A DNA stretch of 64,000 bases from CAYTSA01 sp964440345 (GTDB taxonomy: Bacteria > Desulfobacterota > Desulfovibrionia > Desulfovibrionales > Desulfovibrionaceae). The position numbers and the translations under genes are program-made. Under the pieces are notes generated by a model. That model was not told where the DNA came from. It did not search any database and saw only the letters and a program-made list of their open reading frames with translations. The DNA lies in contig CAYTSA010000008.1 in assembly GCA_964440345.1 (NCBI GenBank), forward strand, positions 1-64,000. Reading direction: 5' to 3'. Positions 26,340-36,108 of the stretch are shown in pieces (position 1 is the first letter of the stretch; each line of letters starts with the position of its first letter).

Positions 26340-27758
26340 ATGGAACTACTTATACTATTCGATATTATCTGGAGGCGTCTCTGGCTTTTCCTTCTGGTGT
26401 TCTGCAGTTTTTTTGCTGTGGTTGCCGTGGGCTCCTTTGTCGCCACCCCAGTCTATAAGGCCAAGACTGTTATTCTGCTCCAAAGCTCCGACGCTTTCAG
26501 CAACTTGATGGGCGTATTGAATATTCGTCAGCAAGGACAAAGCCGCCAGGCGGAAAAACCATTTGCCAAGGACGCAGTTCTGGCTACAGCACGGCCCGTA
26601 GCCGACCAGGTCATAGATCAGCTTGGCCTGAAGAACAAAGACGATGAGCGGCTGGACGCTGATGATTTTACTGACACGGGGCTGCTCAACGTGTTCAAAG
26701 CCGGCCCTTTTGTAGAAGCGGAACTGGATGACGACGCTGACGACCTGCTGGGGCTCGTCTGTTCGTCTCCTGACCCCGAATTCGCCGCCAGAATATGCAA
26801 CGCCATGGGCGACGCCTTTCTCCGCTACCGGGGACGGCTGATGCTGCAGGACTACAAAAAGGCTTCGGAGTACGTGGCCCAGCGCATAGACCAGGTTCGT
26901 GTACAATACTATCAGGCCCAGGCGGCTCTGGTTGCTTATCAGCGTGAACACTCCGCCGTAGACCTGAACTTTGAATCACAAGGGCTTATCACCAAGGTAC
27001 AAAACGCCAAAACCGCCGTGCGGGAGAACGAGACTGTCATCGCCAACATGGAGGCGGAGGCCCGTTCTGCGCGCCAAGACCTGGCCATCGTCAACAAGTT
27101 CCGTGACGAAACCATAGACTTGCGAAAAAGCGAGAACCTGAACGAACTTGTAAGCAAGCTAAATGACTTATTCGTCAGCTTGACAGCGCGGCGCGTTGAA
27201 CTCACAGAGTCGCACCCGGACATTTTACAGTTAAAAGAACAGATCAACCAAGTCAAAGAGCTGATAGGCGACAACACAGGACTGACAAAGGAAGGCGTTC
27301 GCCAAGCCATAAATCCCTTGCACGACTTTTTGCAAGAACGGCTGGCGACATTGCGCATGAACCTGCGCGGAGCTTTGGCAAAGAGGGAAGCGCTGGCAGC
27401 CTCAGTTGACCTGGCCATGGCGGAACTCATTGAGATGCCCCAAAAAGTTGCAGACAGCTCAAAACTATCGCAAACGTCTTCCATGTACCGGGAACTGTAC
27501 GAAAGCTTGATGGAACATCAAGCCCGGCTGAAGCTCATTGAGCAGAGCCCTCTGTCTGACGGGGCTGTTGTTGAAGCAGCCGCGCCCCCTGAAGACCAAA
27601 GTTTTCCGGACAAGAAATTGAATTTTATCTTGGGCTTTATCCTGGCAATATTTTTCGCCCTGGCGGCAGTGTTGTTTGTGGAATATATAGCAGTGGCCCG
27701 CCAGGAGCAACAACGCAAAAACGCCTCCCCTGCCGGCACAGAAACAGCCCAGCCATGA
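26340..27758 (+). CDS. Wzz-type polysaccharide chain-length determinant
   Basis: A 472-residue polysaccharide co-polymerase that sets chain length in the inner membrane. An N-terminal membrane segment (RRLWLFLLVFCSFFAVVAVG) is followed by VYKAKTVILLQSS, the family's opening strand. A long periplasmic coiled-coil region (about 170-400) and a C-terminal segment (LNFILGFILAIFFALAAVLF, about 425-445) complete the Wzz layout. There is no C-terminal kinase domain, so it is not a Wzc-type autokinase. Its stop overlaps the flippase start by four bases. It heads the plus-strand locus; the upstream region carries repeat A, 37 bases before the ATG. Confidence 0.87.
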   Translation: MELLILFDIIWRRLWLFLLVFCSFFAVVAVGSFVATPVYKAKTVILLQSSDAFSNLMGVLNIRQQGQSRQAEKPFAKDAVLATARPVADQVIDQLGLKNKDDERLDADDFTDTGLLNVFKAGPFVEAELDDDADDLLGLVCSSPDPEFAARICNAMGDAFLRYRGRLMLQDYKKASEYVAQRIDQVRVQYYQAQAALVAYQREHSAVDLNFESQGLITKVQNAKTAVRENETVIANMEAEARSARQDLAIVNKFRDETIDLRKSENLNELVSKLNDLFVSLTARRVELTESHPDILQLKEQINQVKELIGDNTGLTKEGVRQAINPLHDFLQERLATLRMNLRGALAKREALAASVDLAMAELIEMPQKVADSSKLSQTSSMYRELYESLMEHQARLKLIEQSPLSDGAVVEAAAPPEDQSFPDKKLNFILGFILAIFFALAAVLFVEYIAVARQEQQRKNASPAGTETAQP

Positions 27759-29098
27759 AGCAACATCTATTCCACGTACTTGAGAACCTCGATTTCAAGG
27801 AGCTTTTCCGGGGCGCCGCCGCCGGCTTCGCCGTGCGCATTGTGGGCACGGCGTGCGGATACCTGCTTACCCTGGCCATTACGCGCATCTACGGCGTGGA
27901 GGTCATGGGCCAATACGCCTTTGCCATGTCCGTGCTCATGATCGTCAGCCTGCCGGCAGTGCTGGGCTTCGACTCCTCCCTGGTTAAGTTCGTCTCCCAG
28001 GCTGTGGCCAAGGGCCGTAGCGGCGAGGCCCGGACGATATACCGCATGGGTTTGCTGGCGGTGTTGCCCACAGCCGCCGCCGTAGCCTTGGCTCTTTGGC
28101 TGTGGGGCTGCACTTTGCTGGGAGGGCGGCTGAGCCCGGAAGCGGTGTTGTGGCTGGCCGCCATCATGACGCCCTACGCCTTGTACAAGGTGAACGCCGC
28201 CTGGTTGCAAGGAATGAAAAAGATGGCCAAGCAGTCCGCCCTGTACAACACCACGCCACAACTTTTTGCCTTGCTGCTGCTGTGGCCTGCGGCGCAGGCA
28301 GGTTTTGGGGGCATGTCCCCCCTGGCGGCCATGGGCGGCTCCCTGCTGCTGTCCGCAGTCCTGAGCGAATGGTGGCGGCGGCAATCACTCATGGAGATGG
28401 ACGCGCCAAAGTCTGTGGATATTTCCATGCGCGGCGTGCTCAGCCAGTCCCTCTCCATGATGCTGGCTGGCTCGTTGCTGTTCATGTTCGGCTGGATCGA
28501 CCTGTTCATGATAGGTCTTATGAACGACAAGGAAAGCGTGGGCCTCTACAACGTGGCGCTCAAGTTGGCCATGCTCATCAATTTCACCATGGTTTCGGTA
28601 AGCGCCATTGCCGCCCCAAAATTTGCGGAACTAAGCCAGGACAGGGACAATACTCGATTCGCCGTGCTTGTCCGGCGGGCTTCCAAGCTCATCTTTATGT
28701 CAGCGTTTCCGGTGTTTCTGGTCCTGACCATTTTTTCCGGCTTCGCCCTCAGCATCTTCGGGCCGGAATTCCGGGCCGCCCAGCCCGTCCTCATCGTCCT
28801 GTGTTGCGGCCAGTTGGTCAATATCTGCTGCGGATCAGTCGGCGCACTGTTACGCATGACCGGCCATCACGTCATATTCCAGAACATACTCATCGCCGCC
28901 ACCTTGCTGAACATCGTGCTGAATCTGATACTCATCCCCATACTGGGCGAGCTGGGAGCAGCCATTGCCAGCGCCGCCGGATACGCCTGCTGGAACCTGC
29001 TTTCCGTGGGGTTTGCAAGACGCTTCTACGGCTTCTATACAATCTATTTGCCTGGGTTGGAAAGAATATTTGGCAATATACGGCCAAATAAGATATGA
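27755..29098 (+). CDS. Polysaccharide flippase (Wzx-like, MVF superfamily)
   Basis: A 447-residue integral membrane protein with about 12-14 hydrophobic segments, predicted to move lipid-linked oligosaccharide across the inner membrane. RIVGTACGYLLTLAITRIYG at the N-terminus and GWIDLFMIGLMNDKESVGLY midway are typical of Wzx/RfbX-type proteins. It is translationally coupled to the chain-length gene (ATGA overlap) and belongs to the Wzx/Wzy-type export set with the O-antigen ligase downstream. Confidence 0.88.
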   Translation: MKQHLFHVLENLDFKELFRGAAAGFAVRIVGTACGYLLTLAITRIYGVEVMGQYAFAMSVLMIVSLPAVLGFDSSLVKFVSQAVAKGRSGEARTIYRMGLLAVLPTAAAVALALWLWGCTLLGGRLSPEAVLWLAAIMTPYALYKVNAAWLQGMKKMAKQSALYNTTPQLFALLLLWPAAQAGFGGMSPLAAMGGSLLLSAVLSEWWRRQSLMEMDAPKSVDISMRGVLSQSLSMMLAGSLLFMFGWIDLFMIGLMNDKESVGLYNVALKLAMLINFTMVSVSAIAAPKFAELSQDRDNTRFAVLVRRASKLIFMSAFPVFLVLTIFSGFALSIFGPEFRAAQPVLIVLCCGQLVNICCGSVGALLRMTGHHVIFQNILIAATLLNIVLNLILIPILGELGAAIASAAGYACWNLLSVGFARRFYGFYTIYLPGLERIFGNIRPNKI

Positions 29099-29167
29099 TA
29101 CACAGGTTTTTTGCCAACGTCTGCGTAACTCCACACGCGCCTCAAAACTCCAACAACGCAAAACATC

Positions 29168-30787
29168 ATGACACAGAAAATTGCCATCATCGGCTTTGAC
29201 GGAGCCACCTTCGACGTTATTACGCCACTGGCCAAACGCGGCCTCATGCCCAACTTTAAGCGATTTATGGAAGAGGGGGCCCACGGCCCCCTTGTTTCCA
29301 CATTGCCCCCTCTTAGCCCAGTGGCCTGGACTTCCATGATAACCGGAGTCAATCCAGCCAAACATGGCGTTTTTGACTTCATCGTGACCAAACGCCATGA
29401 GAACGAGCGGCGCATCCACTTCAACAGCGGCGGCGACCGCAAGATTGCCCCCATCTGGAGCCATATTGGCGAATACAAAATGAAATCCGTGGCGCTGAAC
29501 GTTCCCATGACTTACCCGCCGGACAAGATTCCCGGCGTGATCGTCTCCGGCATGGACGCGCCAAGCGTGGATTCCGACTTTGTCCACCCGCCAGAGGCCA
29601 AGGAAAAGCTGCTACAGGCAGCTCCTGAATACGTCATTGAAATGCACATGGACCGCCGCTACCTGAAACGCCAGGACCTTTACCTGAAAGACCTCTTCGC
29701 CTCTGAAGAAGCCAAACTGAAAGCCAGCCTGCACTTTGCAAACACCGAAGACTGGTCTTTCTACATGACAGTGTTCACCGGTCTGGACCGTACGCAACAC
29801 ATGTTCATGGACGTTTTCGACTTTACAGCGCCAGCGCAGGAACTGGCCAAGAACCCCGTGCTGGCTACATACATGAAAATGGACGAATACCTCGGCCGGC
29901 TGATGGAGCAGCTGGGCGACGGCATCAACGTGCTGGTGGTTTCAGACCACGGTTTCGGTCCTGTCCGCAACTTATTCTCCTTGAACAAATGGCTCATCCA
30001 GAACGGCTACATGAAGCTGGCCAAAGAGCAGGACCGGCAGAAAAAGTTTTTACAGGACAACATGGGCAAAATACGCCGCAAAATACAACGCATGCTTTCC
30101 CCGGGCGGACCGGTTGAGTCAAGCATGTTCGGCGAGCTGGAAGGACGCTCCGTCTTGCGCAACGTAGACTGGGAGAACACCCAGGCTTTCAGCTTTGGCT
30201 CCGCGCCGTCCATCTATATCAACCGCGAGGCAGTGCCAGACCCCGCCGAGCGCGTCCGGCTCATCGAGCGGATGACGACGGGGCTGCGACAAATCAAGGA
30301 TCCAATGACCGGCGAATACATCTTCCGCCAAGTAGAGCCCGCGGACACAGCCTATGAGGGCCCGCTTCTTGAGCAAGGACCGGACATTGTGGCTGAGCAC
30401 GCTGCAGGCTGGCAATATGAACAGATGATGCTTTTCGGGTCTGAGCGGGTAAGCGGCCAGGGCGACCCCATCTCCCGCCAGCCTGGCTCCTCTGGCAATC
30501 ACGTGCGCGAAGGAATACTGTTGGCAAAAGGTCCGCTCGTAAAACAGGGCGCCCTGCTCACTGCCAATATCATGGACATAGCCCCCACCGCCTACTACTG
30601 TCTGGGCATGGAAATTCCCGGCAACCTGGACGGCAAGCTGCTTACCGAAATGCTGGACCCGGCCAGACTGCAGTCTGCCCCGCCGGCATACGGTCCGGAC
30701 CTGCCCATAAGCGGCCAGGAGGGCGACTATTCCGACAGCGAGAAACAGGCCATTGAGGAACGCCTGAAGAACCTGGGCTACATGTAA
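29168..30787 (+). CDS. Alkaline phosphatase superfamily phosphodiesterase
   Basis: A 539-residue protein of the type I phosphodiesterase/nucleotide pyrophosphatase family. The metal site begins with IIGFDGATFDVI; the nucleophile threonine is in SPVAWTSMITGVNP; NVLVVSDHGFGP and the late GNHVREGILLAKGP complete the two-metal center. No signal peptide is evident, so it appears cytoplasmic. Such proteins recur beside glycosyltransferases in sulfate reducers and cyanobacteria, where they may process nucleotide-activated or lipid-linked intermediates; the substrate is unknown. The acyltransferase gene begins two bases after its stop. Confidence 0.85.
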   Translation: MTQKIAIIGFDGATFDVITPLAKRGLMPNFKRFMEEGAHGPLVSTLPPLSPVAWTSMITGVNPAKHGVFDFIVTKRHENERRIHFNSGGDRKIAPIWSHIGEYKMKSVALNVPMTYPPDKIPGVIVSGMDAPSVDSDFVHPPEAKEKLLQAAPEYVIEMHMDRRYLKRQDLYLKDLFASEEAKLKASLHFANTEDWSFYMTVFTGLDRTQHMFMDVFDFTAPAQELAKNPVLATYMKMDEYLGRLMEQLGDGINVLVVSDHGFGPVRNLFSLNKWLIQNGYMKLAKEQDRQKKFLQDNMGKIRRKIQRMLSPGGPVESSMFGELEGRSVLRNVDWENTQAFSFGSAPSIYINREAVPDPAERVRLIERMTTGLRQIKDPMTGEYIFRQVEPADTAYEGPLLEQGPDIVAEHAAGWQYEQMMLFGSERVSGQGDPISRQPGSSGNHVREGILLAKGPLVKQGALLTANIMDIAPTAYYCLGMEIPGNLDGKLLTEMLDPARLQSAPPAYGPDLPISGQEGDYSDSEKQAIEERLKNLGYM

Positions 30788-30789
30788 TC

Positions 30790-31743
30790 ATGAAAGACAG
30801 ACTGACCGAAACAGCCAAGTCGGCGTTCCTGGCCGTGGCCAAGAGAGTGTTCCCCCAAGCCCCGCATGCGGCGCTGCATCGGCTGGGCGACCTTGTCGGC
30901 CCCATCATGATAGGCGAAAAGGGCCGCATCATCAGAGAAGAGCTGGGCGCGCTGTTGCCGGAGCTTTCCAGCCAGGACCTGGACGACGCGCTATACAAAG
31001 CCATGCGCAACTTCCGTAAGGATCTGTTCGAGATATGGTCCTTCCCCGGCCTGACCCAGGAAAAAGTGAACCGCTTGTGCATTCTGGAAGGCCGGGAACA
31101 TCTGGACAAGGCCCTGGAAAAAGGCAAAGGCGCCATTATCTGCCTGACCCATTTCGGCTCCTGGAAAATCGTCCTGCCAGCCCTTGCCTTCAACGGCTAC
31201 TCCGTGCACCAGGTGGCGGCCGATCCCATGACCTTTGTGCGCGACGGGGAAAGCCCGGCCCACAACCAGATCATGTCATTTGAACGGCAATGTGAGGCCA
31301 GCTTGCCTGTGCAGTTCATCTACGTAAACGACAAAGCAGTCCACAAACCGCTGTACAAGGCCCTGCAGAAGAATGAAATTGTCGTTGTCGCCCTGGACGG
31401 CGTCCTGGGCCGGGAACGGCTGTTTTGCGACTTTCTGGCCGGCAGTCTGGGACTTTCCACCGGACCCGCGTCCTTGGCGCACCGTACGGGGTCGGCCTTG
31501 TTGCCGGAATTCGCCATCCGGGGCAGTGACAACAGGCACAGGGTGACCATGCACCCGCCCCTGGACGTTTCCACAGAGCTGGACAGGGAAACCTTCATCC
31601 GCCAGTGGTGCGAACGCTTTGCCCGGCTTTTTGCCGCTCAGGTGCGCCAGCATCCAGACCATTACGCCAGGTTCCTGTTCACCTTGCGCAAATACCCGGT
31701 GGAAGGCATAGGGTCGGTCATCCGCGCAAAGGAAGCAGCGTGA
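30790..31743 (+). CDS. LpxL/HtrB-type acyltransferase homologue with altered catalytic dyad
   Basis: A 317-residue protein of the lipid A acyltransferase family, predicted to work at the inner membrane on a lipid or glycolipid acceptor. GAIICLTHFGSWKIVLPAL aligns with the family active site H-x4-D/E, but the fifth residue after H121 is K126, not an acid. VVVALDG near 200 is the next family motif. There is no strong N-terminal membrane helix. The four-base overlap with the radical SAM gene (GTGA at 31740) and the two-base gap from the phosphodiesterase make a tight unit. It may be a divergent enzyme or have lost acyl transfer. Confidence 0.82.
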   Translation: MKDRLTETAKSAFLAVAKRVFPQAPHAALHRLGDLVGPIMIGEKGRIIREELGALLPELSSQDLDDALYKAMRNFRKDLFEIWSFPGLTQEKVNRLCILEGREHLDKALEKGKGAIICLTHFGSWKIVLPALAFNGYSVHQVAADPMTFVRDGESPAHNQIMSFERQCEASLPVQFIYVNDKAVHKPLYKALQKNEIVVVALDGVLGRERLFCDFLAGSLGLSTGPASLAHRTGSALLPEFAIRGSDNRHRVTMHPPLDVSTELDRETFIRQWCERFARLFAAQVRQHPDHYARFLFTLRKYPVEGIGSVIRAKEAA

Positions 31744-33101
31744 AGATATTGCTTGTCCAATCCTGGCTCGGTCCCAATCAGGACTACCCAGTCTACCCTT
31801 TAGGGCTGGCTTACCTGGGCACAGCCCTGAGGAACGCTGGCAGGGAAGTACGCATTTTCGACCCCAACGTGAGCGGCGCGCCCCTGGAAGAACTGAAGGC
31901 AAAAATACGGCGTTTCGGGCCGGACGTTATCGGCCTCTCCCTGCGCAACCTGGACAACCAGGTGCGCATCGACTTCGTGTATTATTACAATTTTTTCCAG
32001 GAGCTGCTGGCCACAGCCTGGCAAAGCGCTCCAGACGCGCTCCGTATTGTAGGCGGCGCCGGGTTCTCCATGTTCGCCAAGCAGATCATGCAAGACAACC
32101 CCGCCATAGACATGGGCGTATTTCTGGAAGCTGAGGATTCTTTTCCCCAACTGCTCAATAATCTTTCCGCGCCGGAACAGGTAAAGGGAGTCTACTACAG
32201 GCGCGACGGCGAGATTCGCTTTACTGGCGAGGCGCCTGTCCCGGACTTTGCCGCTCTGCCCTATCCACAACGGGATTTCAATGACCTGACGCAGTATAAA
32301 AAACATTTTTCCGCTTTCGGCGTGCAGACCAAGCGCGGCTGCCCTTTGCGCTGCGCCTACTGCAACTACCCCTTCCTCAGCGGCAAGCGCTGGCGCATGC
32401 GCAGCCCGGAACACATTGGCGAAGAGCTGGAATACCTCCAGTCCCTGGGCGTCTCCTCCTTTGTCTTTGCCGACTCCATTGTCAACTTGCCCTATGACTA
32501 CTCCGCCGCCATTTTCAATGAAATGATCTCCCGCAAGGTGAACCTGGAGTGGGTTGGCTACATGCATCTACAAGGAATGACAAAGGAATACATGCTCCTG
32601 GCCAAGAAGGCCGGCTGCAAAGTCATGGTCTTTTCGCCGGACGCCGTTTCAGCCCAAGCCTTGCAAGCCTTGCAAAAAGACATTGATCCGGAAGAGGTCA
32701 AAAGAATCTACGCCCTGGCCTGCAAGGACCCGGACCTGCGAGACATATATTTCCATTTCAGTTTTTTCATCAACCCGCCCGGGGAGACCTTCTCTGGACT
32801 GGCCAAGACGCTTTGGCGCTATGCTGAAGCCAAGCGGCGCGTTTTTAACCGACGCATCATTGTTTTCATCAACTGGATTCGGGTCGAGCCCCACTCCGAG
32901 GTGTACAAAACCGCCCTGGAACAAGGCGTCTTTACAGAACAGACAAACCTGCTGCCTGCTTCTGCAGACCAAGCCAGCCAATGCTTCTACTCCAACCCGT
33001 CGCTACGCTTTATGGACGGACCCATTCAGTCACTGCTCAAAACGCCCGGCCGCCTGAAAAGCGTGCTGAGAAAAATCAAACCTGCTCCACCAGGAGCCTG
33101 A
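31740..33101 (+). CDS. Radical SAM protein with N-terminal B12-binding-type domain
   Basis: A 453-residue radical SAM enzyme. The start is GTG 31740, overlapping the acyltransferase stop. Residues 1-150 resemble a cobalamin-binding fold (KILLVQSWLGP, YPLGLAYLGTALRNAG, PDVIGLSLRN). The radical SAM core follows with the cluster cysteines C201, C205, C208 in RGCPLRCAYCNYP. FFINPPGETFSG is a later family-like segment. These proteins methylate or rearrange unactivated carbons; in this setting a sugar or lipid substrate is likely. No DxHxxG cobalamin motif is seen, as is usual for this class. Confidence 0.9.
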   Translation: MKILLVQSWLGPNQDYPVYPLGLAYLGTALRNAGREVRIFDPNVSGAPLEELKAKIRRFGPDVIGLSLRNLDNQVRIDFVYYYNFFQELLATAWQSAPDALRIVGGAGFSMFAKQIMQDNPAIDMGVFLEAEDSFPQLLNNLSAPEQVKGVYYRRDGEIRFTGEAPVPDFAALPYPQRDFNDLTQYKKHFSAFGVQTKRGCPLRCAYCNYPFLSGKRWRMRSPEHIGEELEYLQSLGVSSFVFADSIVNLPYDYSAAIFNEMISRKVNLEWVGYMHLQGMTKEYMLLAKKAGCKVMVFSPDAVSAQALQALQKDIDPEEVKRIYALACKDPDLRDIYFHFSFFINPPGETFSGLAKTLWRYAEAKRRVFNRRIIVFINWIRVEPHSEVYKTALEQGVFTEQTNLLPASADQASQCFYSNPSLRFMDGPIQSLLKTPGRLKSVLRKIKPAPPGA

Positions 33102-33113
33102 CGGCAAGAAAGC

Positions 33114-34619
33114 ATGGTTCGCGCACAGCCGCACATACTACGATTTGCATCCTTGATACGATGCTGTGCGTGCGCCTTGTGCGTCGCGCTTGTGTGCGCA
33201 GACGCAGCGCACGCTGCAGAAGAAAACCTGTCCGTGCTGCTTCCGGTAAAGGGCGAGCGTGCTTACTACTCGCCGGCCGTGCCCCCGTTTCCCGCCGGGG
33301 CTCAGGTCCCTTCTTCGAACAAAGCGTTTCCGGAAACAGTGCTGCAGGCCAAACAGGGTCGCGTCGCCGTCTCTTTGGGCCGAGCCCCGGTCATTGTCGA
33401 AGACGTTGCGGCCAGGGCCTCCAGCGGAGAGGGACCGTCGCCCATGGGTTTGCACCCCCCGCACACCTACGCCAAACCTCCCAGCAGCCGCCGTCAGTTG
33501 CCGCCGCCCAGCCGCCTTGGCTACATGTACGACGACGCCGTTGCGCTCAACGCAGGTTGGGGCCGTCCGGAATACTACGTCCGCTGGGGTCTGGTGCAAC
33601 CCACAGACGAAGACGTAGCGCGCAACCGGTTTGACTGGTCCAGCACCGACTACGTAATACAGAGCGCTCCTGCAGACATGGAACTGCTGGTCAACGTTGG
33701 CGGCGTCATCTCCCGGCTGAAGGACGGCCGGCGGGCCGGCCCCACCGCCACGGGAAGCCCTGGCCAGCAGTTGGATTTCGAATTTGCCAAAGAGGAATAC
33801 GAAGAACGGTTCGCCCAGTTCGTCCAGGCAACAGTGGAGCGCTATGACGGCGACGGCGTAGCGGACATGCCGGGCCTGCAAAACCCCGTCACCCATTGGC
33901 AGGTCCTGAACGAGCCTGATTTTTACGGCTCTGACGCAGAGGGCTATGGGCGCTTGCTGGCCCTGGCCTCCCTGGGAATACGCCGGGCCTGCCCGGAGTG
34001 CCGCATAGCCTGCGGCGGGGTCTCCCGGTTTCTGGAACAACGCGTTTTCGATGATTTTTACGTACCGGCCCTCAAGCAGTTGGAGCCAGGCGATATTGAT
34101 ATTTTCGACGCCCACCTGCTCACCCAGGCCGGGGTGTGGGAAAAGGATATTCTAAAACGCATGGAACACGCCCGCAATACTTTGGACTCGCTCGGATTTC
34201 GCAATGTGGAGCTCTGGTCTACAGAAGCTGGAACCTACAGCGGTTCGCCCTTGCATTTTTCCAAGACGCGAAACTTTCCTTACCAGAGCGAACAGGTTCA
34301 GGCCGCCGATCTGGTCAAACGCTTCGTCAGCCTGTTCGGCCTGGGCGCGCGAAAGGTGTTCTGGTCCTTTGGCATAGAGGAAGGATTCATTGGCGACGGC
34401 ACATTTTTCGACAACTTTGGCCTGATCTATGACGGCAAGGGGGATGAGGACCCGGGCCGCGGGGTCCGCAAGCTGGCTTACTATTCTTTTGCCAGGCTGG
34501 CGCAGATACTGAAGGGCGCGGACGTTGCCCGGGCCCGCACGCTGGACCTGGGACCAGGCGTCACGGCTGTGCAGTTTCTCAAAGGCGGCGGGTCTGTCGT
34601 TATACTCTGGGCGGACTGA
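33114..34619 (+). CDS. Secreted glycoside hydrolase-like protein (clan A type)
   Basis: 501 residues with a signal peptide (RCCACALCVALVCADAAHAA) and a proline-rich linker to about 140, then a TIM-barrel-like domain. The putative acid/base E267 is in WQVLNEPDFYG and the nucleophile E371 in LWSTEAGTYSG. The N-E-P motif and spacing of about 100 residues fit clan GH-A families such as GH39. WSFGIEEGF near 420 is another barrel strand. It lies inside the polymer-export genes, so it may trim or proof-read the exported polysaccharide in the periplasm. Exact family not assignable by eye. Confidence 0.82.
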   Translation: MVRAQPHILRFASLIRCCACALCVALVCADAAHAAEENLSVLLPVKGERAYYSPAVPPFPAGAQVPSSNKAFPETVLQAKQGRVAVSLGRAPVIVEDVAARASSGEGPSPMGLHPPHTYAKPPSSRRQLPPPSRLGYMYDDAVALNAGWGRPEYYVRWGLVQPTDEDVARNRFDWSSTDYVIQSAPADMELLVNVGGVISRLKDGRRAGPTATGSPGQQLDFEFAKEEYEERFAQFVQATVERYDGDGVADMPGLQNPVTHWQVLNEPDFYGSDAEGYGRLLALASLGIRRACPECRIACGGVSRFLEQRVFDDFYVPALKQLEPGDIDIFDAHLLTQAGVWEKDILKRMEHARNTLDSLGFRNVELWSTEAGTYSGSPLHFSKTRNFPYQSEQVQAADLVKRFVSLFGLGARKVFWSFGIEEGFIGDGTFFDNFGLIYDGKGDEDPGRGVRKLAYYSFARLAQILKGADVARARTLDLGPGVTAVQFLKGGGSVVILWAD

Positions 34620-34629
34620 GGCAGAGACT

Positions 34630-36108
34630 ATGCAAGCCGCTTCAGCGAAGAGACTCGCTCTGCCCCACCCCCTGGCCGCCGGCGTCGCCATCTTGCTCCT
34701 GGGCCTGGCCACGGCTGCGGCCGCGGTTCCCTTTCCTGCGCACACCGCCCTTGCCGTGCTGGGCGCAAGCCTGCTGCTCCTGTTCTGGCTCAAACTGCCT
34801 GTTATCTACAGCGTCACCCTGCTGGCTTTTCAGACCATTGTCGTCAGCCTTGCCTGGACAGAGGGAACAGTCAAATTTACCCTCAAGCCTTACGATATTC
34901 TGTGCATTCTGTGCCTGTTCAGCTTTTTTACAGCCCGGGCCATGAACCGCGTCAAGCCATACGCCGCCAAGCCGGGAGACTTGTTGGCCTTTTGCTTGTT
35001 TGCCCTGGGCGTCGCCAGTCTGTGGTGGTCGCACGACGTGGACCGCGGCGTATACGAGCTGCTCCGGCTGTCCGGCGCCTTGTTTTTCGCTCTGGTCCTC
35101 ACCCCCGCGGTCATCGATTCCGAGCGCCGGCTCAATCTGCTCATGCATCTGCTCATCATCGCCGGCGTCGTCAACGGCGCCATCTCCATTTTCGCCTTCT
35201 ACACCTATCCGGACTTTCTCTCCCAGGTGCTGTACAAAGACCAGACCTACACCATCTCCCTGCTCTTCAACGACCTGACCGTGCAACAACGCGGGCACGG
35301 CTTCACCCATCCGTTGAACACGTCCATATGGCTGGACATGGCTCTGTTCATGGTTGCCGCCAAGTTTGTGACCATGCCTGCCTCGCCCCAGCTTCTCCGC
35401 GGGCGAGCAGGCATAGCGATAACCGGATTATTCATTCTTGCCAGCCACTTAAGCACAATGAGCAAAGGCTCTGTATTGAGCATGCTGGCTGTGGCCGGGC
35501 TGATTATCCTGGCGGTGCGTCATTTGCGGCTGCGGCTCTTTCAGAGCGCGGCGGTCGTCGCGTTGGCTCTGGTCTGTTGCTTTCTGGCTGTTCACAGTGT
35601 GGACCTGGTCAAACACATCAAGGTCATTGGCCAGCAGACGCAGGTAGGCGGGGAGCGCAGCTCCGCCAACGACCGCGTGGTCTGGTGGGGCCAGGCCCTG
35701 GATAAAACCATGGAAACCGACGGCGCGGGCGTGGGCGCTGGGGGCATATTCCAGTATCTGGACCCATGGGGCCCACACGCCCACTCCATCTACCTGTCCA
35801 CCCTGTCAGAATTGGGGTTTCCCGGGCTCATTCTTTTTTTACTGGTCTGCATCGTCTCGCTGGTCCACTTCTGCTCCGTCATGCGGCGCTGCAAGAACAC
35901 CACCAACCAGCTGCTGCTGCTCATGTTCACGGCTAACTGGGTGAACATGCTTGTCTACGGCTTTCTGGACCTCACCTACTCCGAAGCCACGGTCTGGGCG
36001 CCGCTGGGCATGGCCCACGCCGCCTGCATTCTGGTCATGCGGGCGGAAGCCGCCGGCCGGTCCCTCTTCCCCAAGGCCGCCACACAAGAGACAGGCCGTG
36101 CACTATAA
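34630..36108 (+). CDS. O-antigen ligase/polymerase family membrane protein
   Basis: A 492-residue polytopic protein with about 11-12 hydrophobic segments, of the WaaL/Wzy O-antigen ligase group. The large periplasmic loop with RSSANDRVVWWGQALD and GPHAHSIYLSTLSELGFPG (the conserved H-x-x-x-L-type segment) is the diagnostic part. I chose ATG 34630, ten bases after the hydrolase stop; a frame extending 35 codons upstream would overlap that gene. It should polymerise repeat units or join them to a lipid carrier. The GT9 gene starts inside its last codons. Confidence 0.87.
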   Translation: MQAASAKRLALPHPLAAGVAILLLGLATAAAAVPFPAHTALAVLGASLLLLFWLKLPVIYSVTLLAFQTIVVSLAWTEGTVKFTLKPYDILCILCLFSFFTARAMNRVKPYAAKPGDLLAFCLFALGVASLWWSHDVDRGVYELLRLSGALFFALVLTPAVIDSERRLNLLMHLLIIAGVVNGAISIFAFYTYPDFLSQVLYKDQTYTISLLFNDLTVQQRGHGFTHPLNTSIWLDMALFMVAAKFVTMPASPQLLRGRAGIAITGLFILASHLSTMSKGSVLSMLAVAGLIILAVRHLRLRLFQSAAVVALALVCCFLAVHSVDLVKHIKVIGQQTQVGGERSSANDRVVWWGQALDKTMETDGAGVGAGGIFQYLDPWGPHAHSIYLSTLSELGFPGLILFLLVCIVSLVHFCSVMRRCKNTTNQLLLLMFTANWVNMLVYGFLDLTYSEATVWAPLGMAHAACILVMRAEAAGRSLFPKAATQETGRAL

